Positions 54,474-64,000 of a stretch of DNA of 64,000 nucleotides are shown piece by piece. This stretch comes from Nymphaea colorata. Taxonomy: Eukaryota > Streptophyta > Magnoliopsida > Nymphaeales > Nymphaeaceae. Below the pieces are notes generated by a model, which ran no database searches, was not told the origin of the DNA, and saw only the letters and a program-made list of their open reading frames with translations. How positions within the stretch are numbered: the stretch's first letter is position 1; every line of letters starts with the position of its first letter. The stretch is from NCBI RefSeq assembly GCF_008831285.2, contig NC_045143.1, positions 5,835,503 through 5,899,502 on the forward strand. Direction: 5' to 3'. The position numbers and the translations under genes were made by a program.

Positions 54474-55003
54474 TGTAAGGGCCCAACTCACTCCCACATC
54501 GGGTTTAGGCTGGTGGTTTAATCGATTCAAATTTGCTCATTAATAGTTTTTATTTTAAACTGTAAAAGGTTAGAAGCTAAAATAACCAACTACTTAACTA
54601 GTGAATTTATAAGTCTCTCAAGATTCTTTACAATCTTATGTATATATCATTAAACTTCTCAAAGTGAAACAATACAATATACCTCCATTTATAACTCTCC
54701 CAAAATTCTTTACAATCTTGTATATATGATTAAACTTCTCAAAATGAAACGTTAGAATCTACCTCCGTTAAGACATGCATTTTCGTATGTATGGTACCCT
54801 AGATATGAGTGTTGAACCATGCTCTGATATCACTGTAACAGCACGACTGACGGATCTCAACCCCGCCCCTTCCTTTTAGCAACTTCGGTTTAGCCTTGAA
54901 AAACTAGAAACCAAGGCAACTAATCGCTTAACAAACCCTTTTTATAAGTCCTCCAAAACTTTTCATAATTTTAGATAAGGATTAAACTTCTCAAAGTGGA
55001 GCA
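54474..55003 (-). mobile_element. TRIM-like short LTR retroelement
   Basis: Read on the minus strand, a 5' LTR runs from about 55003 to 54834 and ends TGTTACA. One base later comes TGATATCAGAGC (54832-54821), which matches the plant initiator-Met tRNA primer-binding site TGGTATCAGAGC at 11 of 12 bases. A short interior follows. A second LTR-like copy runs to TTACA at 54474 and shares ACTTATAAA, GTTGGTT and TTTGAGAAGTTTAAT blocks. The interior holds one further partial repeat of TTTGAGAAGTTTAAT with GATTGTAAAGAAT. No coding region. No matching 5-bp duplication was found at the outer ends. Confidence 0.6.
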
Positions 55004-58000
55004 TTGTAATTTTTTCCACCCTATGACACATGGCCGTGGAATGATATGGCAACAACCTGCTCAAACACACAGTGTAGAAAGTAGATATTTTTTTGCCATA
55101 TATGACAGCCATGGAGCCCATTAATGAGAGCCAAGAAGAAAATGTTATATGTTTGGGCTTAACAAGGAATAACATGTTATAGTAAAATCATAAGTATCTA
55201 TAGTAAAATCATAAATATCTATTTTGAACCTAAAGTTAAAAAAAAAAGACTTTTTTCTTGAAGAAATGATAAAAATATCCGTTTCTTTTCCAGAAATGAT
55301 TGTATAGGAGCATGACACGCTTGTTCCAGGCCAAACACGCAAAGGGCTCATGTGGAGGCCAAAACCACATGGCCCATTTGGATTTTTAAGAAATTTTTAA
55401 AATACATACACTCATGTTTTCATGAACAAACTCTTATTCTCTTCCTGTAACTGACAGTCTTAAGGAGCATAGCATAACGGGTCTCTGATCATTAACGTTA
55501 GTTAGATTTCTATGGGTGTCATCCAACAGTCTCGAACCTGAAGAGCAGCAAGAAAGGGAAAAAAAAACTAATATCTCCTCCCTTCCCTCCTACAACTAAA
55601 AAAAAGTGCATGATAAGCGTGTGCTTGTTAGGCTTTGTTTCTGTGTTGTACAAGAATTTAGCAACCTTTTCAACGAAGAAAAAATTGAAAAAAAGAAGAT
55701 GCTTTCCACTTGGTATTTGTTAATGTCCATCGGACCTCTCAGTAGATGGAATTCCTTGTCATCCTGTACGGGTGTGCCGATTATTTTTCTCAAGGAGAAG
55801 TGAGACAGAACAATGATTTTGTCGTTTGGAGTAAATTACAAAGAGGTACCTAATATATTAGCAATGCACAATTCAGTTGCCAAGATATTTACTCATTTTA
55901 AAACTTTGTTCCCTGCCATTTCCGAATGAATTTCTGTTCATGGAAGTACAGCTACTGCGGTCTCTTTTACATGAAGACTTAAATGAAGCCAATTCAATCA
56001 CTTCTTCTACAAATAGGTGCTCAATGCTCAAGTTTTGATGGTTTCACAAAAACACTTCCATTCGACTGCTTGAATTGCAGACAAAAGGGAAGGTGGTTTA
56101 TTGATACTCGCATTACATAGGAGGTTTGTCGCATTCCCTCGAGCAATAGCGAAGCCAGGATTGTTTGGTTGAGGGGCACTCGAGTCACTAACACAGGTTT
56201 GAAGTTGGTGCTCCATGTAACCATGATATCATGGCAATATAATTTTGAATTTTACTTATAAACTTTTGATAGGCTGGTGTGGGCAGTATCTCTTCGGACC
56301 TGCCCTTTAGTCGACCTTACCGGCAACCACACATGCAACCCATCTGATGCAGACACGTAAACCCTGCTTTAGGAGCATGTTGTTGTTATACCATAGAAGA
56401 ATTTACCTTATGCAAATCCCAAAAAATCAATCATAATATATACCAAAAAAAAAAAAGAATTAACAGTATACTTCTTTTACCATGTACCCATCTAGCATGT
56501 AGTTCTTTGTACTTATAGTGACTCTCATGAATATGCTGTAGAACTTAGGAATATCTTCCTTGGGGATTCTTTCCCGGTTCACGTGCATTTTTGGAATATA
56601 AACCTAACCTGCACCAAATAGCACTATGATGAATCTATACTGATATTTTTTCCACTGCCATGCATAGCTAAGAACCAAACCCATCCTCCAGCTAGCTACG
56701 GCTCCATCGCTTCGTTAGCAGTTCTTCATTTTTAGTTTTCCCCTCTAGTAATGAGAAATCCACCAAAGAAGAACTCATTTAATCCATTCATTTCTACCTT
56801 GATAAGGAAGACACGGATGAATCTGTCTATACCGTTTGTTTGATGTTGAGAATTTGGCAGCTTGGTTTTACCATGCTCTACTGGGAGATAACATATCCCT
56901 AGTCTTTAGGATATTTTATCTCTTGCTTATAAACATGTAAAAATGATTGACCATACTGGGAAGACTGGCTACTTTCATCTGCAAACAAGTCATCCGGGCC
57001 AAAACTTGTTTTACCATGCAATCAAACAGGCCTTCAATGTGAGACGGAGGCTCTACAAAATCCACTTGCATATGAGGAAGGAAAGTTTCTCGTAGCGTAT
57101 CAGCTTTGCAAGATGGAGCATCGCACGGAAAAGTCACCCCATGTACTGGGAAGGTTTGAATTTGATCTACCAAGTTCGATACATGGGGCTCTTGTTTGCA
57201 TAAAAAAAAAGAGTAAAATAAAATAATTTATGAGGCGGATTATTTCCTTAAAAGAATCAGCAATCAATTTTGATCACTCTTATCATCTATCAAAGAAAAT
57301 TAATCAGCTTCAAGAACACCAAATCTACAGTTATTTTAATGGTATGACATTATGGGTCTCACTTGAACTTCCAAAATATTCTTTTAATCGCTTAAACAAC
57401 CAGTTACCAATAAATATTATAATCAAACACGTAAAAGTAGACAAGAAAATAGAAGCAAACCGATTTAATTTGATCGCTTACCTGATATGAACGGGCCGGC
57501 CGATTCTACAAAATTGCTGCTTGTAGAAGTAGCAACCCAACAGCTACTGGGTCCTCTTCTTTAGATTGAATCAAGAATCATTTCCTTCTAATAAATAAGC
57601 TTTGACAACAGTAACCATCGGTTCCTGAGACCATCCAATTTCAAGCTGTCTATAAGCGTGTTCTAATGTGGGTCTGAGATATATGTGATGTTCGGGCATT
57701 TTCAAAAAATAAAAAAAAATAATTAAAGAAAAAAAAAATCTGAAGGTTGTGACCCTCAAGTTTTGCAGGTGGTGACCTTTCATTGGCAGCTTAAGTTTGA
57801 ACATGGTAGCCAGAAAATCATCATCCCTTGTGAAATGAATGTGACATGGAGGCCCTTTGGGCAAGAAGACAAAGATATTAGCCTATCTAAAAAGATAGAC
57901 AAAGATATTATATATGATAATAGGCCCTTAGGTAGTGGAATCTAAAGGTGCATGTTTGTGGTGTTACGTGTATGAAGACTACACTAGTCTATCGAAGTTG

Positions 58001-60190
58001 AAATGGAAAAGAGCTTTGATCATTTGGTGGATGGTGGGGAATACAGAATTGGAAAGCAATCCATTTTCACCAAAAAGGTAACAAACAAGGAATTGGTTAA
58101 AACAGTAGAACAGAATTTTTACTGTGAGGAATGAATTCTAATGTTCTCAACATTGTTACCAAAGCGAACTGTCTTCCAGAATAAAGAAAACAATTGTTAT
58201 TTCATCTTGGAATCAAAGAACGAAAGCAAACATATTCAAATCAGATGGCTTGCAGAGCTGAAGTTAATGTGTGTTGCCTGACGTGGGCTAATTTGCACCC
58301 ATATTTTCAATTGCAGATCCTTCTGTAAAAAGTATTGTTTCTTGGTGGAATATCTATGTGGTGAGTAGGGATGCTGAGAGTGCTGCTGTGTTTTTTTCTG
58401 AGGTTTCAGTTTTTTCTTTGTTGGGTTCTAGAGATTCTATCTGATTTCTTTATGTATTTAGTTGTTTTAGTTGAATTTGTTTGGAAGTGTACGTCTTCCG
58501 GTTTCTTCTTCAATCATTTAACAGCAGCGTCACCACTTGTTTGAATGGGGCGGCACGAGGGGCGGCCGAAAGTTCAGCCCCCATGAGTACCACTCCTTGC
58601 ATAATCCTGAGTCAGGGCGCGCACTTGAGAGAGTAACAGTGTTTTTCGTTCTTCTTTTGCGAGAAGCATGATTCAGTAATCCTTTGCTCCTTTATCAAGG
58701 AGAGATCTTTTCTTCTTTTATTTCCAAATAAAAAAGTAAGCACCTAGTAAGGAGCAAAGTAATAAACTGGCCCACGGGATCCATCTTTATTGAGATCGTT
58801 CATGGTTAAAACTTAAAACATTATTCCAGTCGTTTTCATCTTCAAGTTCCATGCGCAGGTAAACCTGGAGGTTTTGGAATGGTTCTACCATAAAAAAGGA
58901 TGGTTGTCGGGGCTCACCTAAGGTTTTCCTCGCCAACAGCAACCACACTTGAATAACCATGGAAGAAAAGATAAAGAATCTATATCATCTGTGTAAAGGT
59001 GATTTTAATTTTTTTCTTTTTTACTTCTCAAAGATGTTTGTTTTTTTTCTAGTGCTCAGTCAGAGGCATCTGGTAGGCAGACCAATGGCCTCCCAGAATT
59101 GGAATATGCTCCAGTAAGATAAGATAAGATAATTGACCTAATCCCAAGACTGATTCAACTGTCAAAACTCAAACTATATTGAAATCAGACCTGAAACAAC
59201 AGTCGATCAAGGGCCTGATCTAGGCAAAAGTTGAATATAGTGTTGGCTTTATGAGTTCTAACTCAATCCGAGCCAAGACCTCCCCACTGGTTCAGTAAAG
59301 AAATGAACAGGTTAGATTCGGTTCGCATGTTGGATATTTCCACTGTTAGCACCAATTGGTGGTTGAATTCCGCACAGTTAAATGCATTGGAAGTCGGGTC
59401 AAAATCGAATTTTGTATAGTAAAACGTGGCAAAACCTCCTAATGAATTCGGCGCATTTGCACCCCTGGTTGCACAAATAAGACCCAAAATTAGATTTGTT
59501 TTAAGTTTTTGACTAAATCAGTATGCATTCTGCACATATAATTAGCGTTGGACATCCACATAAAGAATTGTGCTAACTGGAATATGGACATCCCCACTGC
59601 CCACCATTAAAATTTGGCAGTAAGTTCCTATAGACTTTCATGGGTCAGCTTCTACGTGTAGGCCCCAGCTGGTAATGATCACCAGGGACTTGTTGGTCAT
59701 TCTACAAGTCCACGGTGAATGTCAGTGGCCATTGACAAGAACACTGGCGTCAGCTTCTTTTTGAGTTAGTTTTGGCTGATTTTTAATTTTTCAAATTATT
59801 TCAGGGGTAACATCCCTGACACCCGCAAGATAATCCAAGAAGGGGTGAAGACATTGGGTTCTGTGCTTTTGTTTTCGGAGCAGTTTGAAGGTGATATTTA
59901 GAACAAGATATGTAGCATCATTCTTGCTCTATAAAGATGCCGGCAGGGGAATAGGTGAGAAACTGCTGTTTACCAAAAGAGAGACTGGATTGGAAAGGAA
60001 TGCAGAATGTGGCCTTTATGTGCTTTCCATGTGCATTATGCGCTCCACATGTTGTTGGAGGCGTGAGGATGGGCTTCCCGAAAACTTGATATCTGAATTT
60101 GGAGAGGCTGGATACTTCTGGAACTGGTTCTATTGTCGTGGTGCCAAAGTGAAAATTCAATTTAAAAGGGCACTTTCCTTTTAGTTTGTG
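55004..60190. other. Intergenic DNA upstream of the LOG gene
   Basis: AT-rich. A degraded element of the CAGTGGCGGAGCCA family lies at about 56143-56310 (AATAGCGAAGCCAGG, GGGGCACTCGAG, GGCTGGTGTGGGCAG). 58545-58625 is a short GC-rich patch. A TAGG/AAGATAAGATAAGATAA repeat occurs at 59116-59132. The last few hundred bases are the probable promoter and leader of the LOG gene. No gene recognised. Confidence 0.45.
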
Positions 60191-60208
60191 ATGGTTTTGT
60201 GGGTGTGA
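60191..60208 (+). promoter_or_regulatory. Five-codon uORF overlapping the LOG start codon
   Basis: ATG at 60191-60193 opens MVLWV and stops at TGA 60206-60208. The A of that stop is the A of the LOG start ATG at 60208-60210 (TGATG overlap). It lies directly before the main frame, in a different phase. Such stop/start overlaps permit termination-reinitiation or allow leaky scanning; whether either occurs is inference. Confidence 0.5.
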
Positions 60209-61355
60209 TGGAGAGGAATAGAGTGAAGAGATTCAAAAGGATTTGTGTCTTTTGTGGGAGCAGTTCAGGGAACAGAACTGTCTTTAGTGATGCTGCTCTT
60301 GATTTGGGGAACGAATTGGTTAGCATCTCTGCTTTTTTTTATTTGAGGAAAAGTTGCTTCCTTTTGTGGGCATCTCTTTTATTGTCTTTCATCTTTTTAA
60401 TTCTTGCATCCTCTTTTTGTTGCTTATGGTTCTCACGAGATGCGGGATTCCTGTTGTTGTGGCTTATTCTGTGAGCTTGGTCAGTGTTGAAGGCCTGCAA
60501 ATGGATGGGAGTGGAGCTTTTCTTTTTTCCTTGTGATGGTCCTTTTGGGCTGTTCATTTAATAATTTGATTACCCTGTTCAATACTTGCCTTTTTCCTTT
60601 CTTTGGCTTATGTTTCTTGTGTGAACAGGTGAAGAGAAAGATAAATTTGGTTTATGGTGGAGGAAGTGCAGGATTGATGGGCTTGATTGCTAAGACTGTC
60701 TTTGATGGCGGTTGCCATGTCCTTGGGTGAGCAGTTGATCAAATTCTAGCATTACTGTAATACTGAAGGGACACACTTTTACAAATTTTGCACTACAAAT
60801 GATGTTCTCTGCTTTCTTCCTCTGTTGCAAATTTTGCCTACAATTATGCTGTTCTCTTCTTCTTCTTCTTCTTGCTCTTTCTTCTCTTCTTCCCTTTTTC
60901 TTATGTTCCCCTTTGTCTGTTGTTAACCACAGAGTGATCCCCACAGCGCTGATGCCACTAGAGGTATTAGACAGAACCTGCGGCTTTATTTATATTGAAC
61001 AGCAGGCTTTTGATTTCCATATTCATTTTAATCTTTTGCCGTACTCGTTTCCAGAAAAAATATGTGGAGGTATCTTGAGCTTGTTTACAGAGAGAGATAT
61101 TTGATGCGATGTGTAAATGCTTATCTTGAGCCTTAAATATCCCTCTGCACAACAGACTCCATTTACCTTTCAGAAAACAGGATTTCAATCTGGATATAGA
61201 AGGAAATTTTTCATCAGGAAGCTGGGAATTCTTCACCTGTTCCGTCCAATTAAGAATACCTTTCTCAAAGTTGCAAGGCGAAAATTACTGGATTTCTAGC
61301 TAAAAAGGTTCTGAATTAGTTAAAACTCTGAAATCCAACAGAACAATACTAAGAG

Positions 61356-61407
<52 letters not shown>

Positions 61408-62955
61408 CTTTGCTTGTTAAACATGACTGCTTTGAATGGTAGTTATGGTATTAAAAATTCAAGATTGTGGCCTTAGGTACTAAATGGAAAATTAGTTTGA
61501 CGCTCTCAGCTATGGTCAGTCATTAAAGTCCATCTTTCTTTTCTAGCATATCCTGTTCAGTACAATACTTACCGGCTGTATTCTTTATTTAACAAGCTAG
61601 AATAAGGTCAAATTTTTTCTTCGTTGGACTTTGTCCCAATCATGAGAGAATTTGCTGCAAGACCATTTGTTTATGTTAGAATGTGTGTGCACCTCAGGGT
61701 GACTAGTTTGAACTGGCAGCTAGATTTTTTTCTTGATGATCAGTAATGCCAAAGGAAGAATGTAAACTTTCGAAATTTTGATAGAGCAACTGAAAAATTG
61801 TAAAAACGATCTTTGCTCCAGATTAGAACTAAAGGAGCCTCTGCTAGCCCAAATATCTATTTTTCTCTTCCATACATCATCCGAGCAATGTGGTTCAGCA
61901 GTTCCTGGAGTGAGCAAATAATAATTCACCTGATAAAAAACATTTCCCTCGAGCTTACATCCTGTAACTTCTATTATATAACCGAGGTTCAATTGGTGGG
62001 AATTGTCAACATTTGTAGATATGTGGCAAACCTGTTGGTGATGTAAAGAAAGTTGCTGACATGCACGAACGCAAGGCAGAAATGGCGCGGCAATCTGATG
62101 CTTTTATTGCTCTACCTGGTAACCCTTTATCAATTTGAATATCTAGGAGAGTAAAGACTTGGATACCTGTAATGGTTATATATTTATCATATGCATTTAC
62201 TCTTGCTGGTTTTCCAATGCCTTAGGAGGTTATGGAACCATGGAAGAACTACTGGAGATGATTACTTGGTCACAGCTTGGCATCCATGACAAACCTGTAA
62301 ATTGCCCTCCCCTTATGCTAGTCTGTCTGTTTCCCTTTTGGGAGCCCCTGATTGGTTTGGATTACTAATCATGCTGACTGTAATTCACTCAGGTTGGTCT
62401 GTTAAATGTTGACGGATACTACAATTCCTTGCTTGCATTATTTGATAATAGTGTTGTTGAAGGTTTCATAAAACCGGCAGCCAGGCATATAGTTGTCTCT
62501 GCACCAACTGCCCAAGAACTTATACTTAAGATGGAGGTACTATCACTTTTCTTTTGTGTGCTTACTCCCCTGCTTCATTATTAGCATAGTCATCTAAATT
62601 TTGACATAGCCAAATGTCAACGTATAATTAGACAATGGATGTCTTACTTTAGAATCGTGCATATGACCTGCCAGTATCAGATGTTGAGATCTGATTTAGC
62701 TAGAGCTTGATAGGAACATCTAAGTTGGTTAATCTGCTAATGGTTCAAGTTGAACCAATCAGGCTGCTAAGAGCAAATTCATATGAACACTGAGCAAGTT
62801 TGCTTGTTTTAATCATGATTGATGCTCGTGCGCTCTCCACATTGAATATGCAGGAATACATTCCACTCCATGAACAGGTGGCACCACGTCAAAGTTGGGA
62901 GGTCGAACGACTAGAATACACGGCCAACGTTGATTCTTCTGATGATCAGACTTGA
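60208..62955 (+). CDS. LOG: LOG family cytokinin riboside 5'-monophosphate phosphoribohydrolase
   Basis: Seven exons (60208-60318, 60629-60726, 60933-60963, 62019-62118, 62226-62296, 62393-62536, 62854-62955) join in frame to 218 residues, the usual LOG length. Family blocks are [15 protein letters not shown] (9-23), [11 protein letters not shown] (45-55), [27 protein letters not shown] (93-109), the signature PGGYGTMEE (113-121), [20 protein letters not shown] and [11 protein letters not shown] enzymes remove ribose 5'-phosphate from cytokinin nucleotides, releasing active free-base cytokinin in one step in the cytosol or nucleus. The conserved Arg-Lys of HERK and the glutamates of the signature are present, so the enzyme looks functional. 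ATG at 60208 is chosen because it directly precedes the conserved [12 protein letters not shown] block. The tail after SWEV ([14 protein letters not shown]) is not conserved in the family as I know it. Intron 3 is longest (1055 bp). Paralogue identity cannot be assigned. Confidence 0.96.
61361..61407. repeat. (GA)n microsatellite in LOG intron 3
   Basis: AG dinucleotide run of about 47 bases inside the long third intron. Confidence 0.95.
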
Positions 62956-64000
62956 TTACAGGACTGTTATATGCCCAGTCGATTCTTTTCTTTTCTTTTC
63001 AAGTTGTGTATATGCAAGTGGATGTAAAGGTCCATCAGAAGTTCTCACTTCTCACCAATTATATTCTAATAAATCATCTTTCTTGTCTTACCATTTTCAC
63101 AACTTTGCATTTCATGAAGAATCAAACAAACACTTCAAATGTATGCCTGCAATTTTCTGTTCCTGGAAAGTCAGGCCAATGTAGAGCATCTGTGCTCGGG
63201 CCCAACATGTCGTAAAAGGTCTCACAACAGAGGCAGGCAGAACACAGAGACGCGACATTATAACTTAAAATCACGATTACGTTTGTCATAGTTCTAGCAT
63301 CAAACCTGGAAGCTCTGCTAGCAAAATGCGTGAAACTGTCTGAATGCCATTGGAATTTGTTGTACAGGGCATCCATGTGATGAGAATCTGAAGCAAAAAA
63401 GAAACTGCAACAGCCTGCAGATTCTGATGGGCTTCAGTTACTATTCACAGTGTTCGTGCTTATCCACTATTGTCACGCAATGTGTGGTGAAAAGCCAAAC
63501 TTTGGTGGTCCTGGTGCTGGAACTGTTTGCTGGTCTACGCGGCCACAGTAGGGACTGTCCCCATGGGTCCCTCTTCCTTTCTGGTGTTGCATCCTTTTCT
63601 GATATGGATGCTCACTCAACTATTGGCCCCCAGTACTAAGGGCATGAGGAGGTTGATGAAACTCTGGGCCTCCTGTTCATTTATGTTATCATGTACCATT
63701 TCCCCCAACCCCCTTCCTCCAAATTTCCTCTCTCTTTCACCCCTAGTGGTGGAGAACGGGTTACGTGGTATAGGTTTCAGCAGTTGTCATGGCTGGGTCG
63801 GATGGTACAGGTTGCAGGACAGCACCTCTCTCTCTCGCTCGCGTAAATGTGCAGCATGAGCTCCCAGTTGCCTTTCTTTTTCTGTCTCAGTAGTGTTGAT
63901 TAGGAGAAACGTGTAGTGCTTGTACCACCCTAGATGATGAATAAACATAAGAATGCTACGGAGAAAAAGACTACAGAAGTTTGGAGATAATAGTTCCTTG
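62956..64000. other. LOG 3' flank
   Basis: The first few hundred bases are probably LOG 3' UTR. An AATAAA at about 63940-63945 is too distant to assign with confidence. Frames on either strand (for example 63122-63376 minus and 63527-63859 plus) are not recognised and overlap one another, so no second gene is called. Confidence 0.45.

Noticed and set aside
56916-57173. Minus-strand 85-aa frame with mixed composition
   Set aside because: Starts and ends without conserved motif or neighbouring exons. Not distinguishable from chance.
59885-60184. 99-codon plus-strand frame just before LOG
   Set aside because: It lacks an ATG at its beginning, is out of the main coding context and matches nothing known. 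More likely leader or promoter DNA.
60199-60207. Upstream in-frame GTG codons as possible earlier LOG starts
   Set aside because: Non-AUG starts are not expected here, and the ATG at 60208 fits the family N-terminus.
63122-63859. Frames on both strands in the LOG 3' flank as a possible next gene
   Set aside because: No motif, no convincing splice structure, and overlapping frames on opposite strands. Left as 3' flank.

Overview
The window is nuclear DNA of a flowering plant. Every recognisable gene is a plant family member broken up by GT-AG introns, the intergenic DNA is AT-rich and full of (TA)n, (GA)n and (TG)n microsatellites, and the space between genes is packed with small plant-type transposon relics. 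The exons have no grass-like GC bias, so a non-grass angiosperm is more likely, but the species cannot be named from this sequence.

Five protein-coding genes are supported. (1) 96-1665 (+) is the 3' part of an IQM-type (IQ motif-containing, calmodulin-binding) gene; its 5' half lies outside the window. (2) 11978-14844 (+) is a complete five-exon IQ67-domain (IQD) calmodulin-binding scaffold gene. (3) 27499-36370 (+) is a complete 14-exon casein kinase 1-like kinase of about 473 aa. (4) 39269-39784 (-) is a single-exon gene for a 171-aa proline/serine-rich plant protein of unknown function. (5) 60208-62955 (+) is a complete seven-exon LOG gene (cytokinin riboside 5'-monophosphate phosphoribohydrolase, 218 aa). 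All exon joins were worked out by hand from reading frame, splice sites and family resemblance. The genes do not form an operon or an obvious pathway. The one thematic link is that the first two neighbours belong to unrelated calmodulin-binding families.

The rest is intergenic or intronic. 5451-5641, 16947-17284 and 22056-22497 are three hAT-type MITEs rich in GAGTCGAGCTCGAGC, with 8-bp target duplications (one perfect). 17826-18715 and 24630-24911 are GC-rich inverted-repeat elements. 18823-19682 is a four-unit tandem array of a 223-bp unit. 21.9-22.72 kb is a nested transposon cluster. 21308-21486 and 54474-55003 belong to one short LTR (TRIM-like) family; the first is a solo LTR with a 5-bp duplication, the second has two LTR copies and a primer-binding-site-like sequence. 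22525-22714 and 48871-49039 are further elements with 8-bp duplications. 32438-32663 is a Copia-type LTR plus polypurine tract inside a kinase intron. 44006-44252 is a decayed Copia reverse-transcriptase fragment.

I found no clear previously undescribed biological system. The most informative items are the dated, nested small-transposon insertions and the upstream ORFs in the leaders of the LOG, kinase and IQD genes, especially a five-codon uORF whose stop overlaps the LOG start codon.
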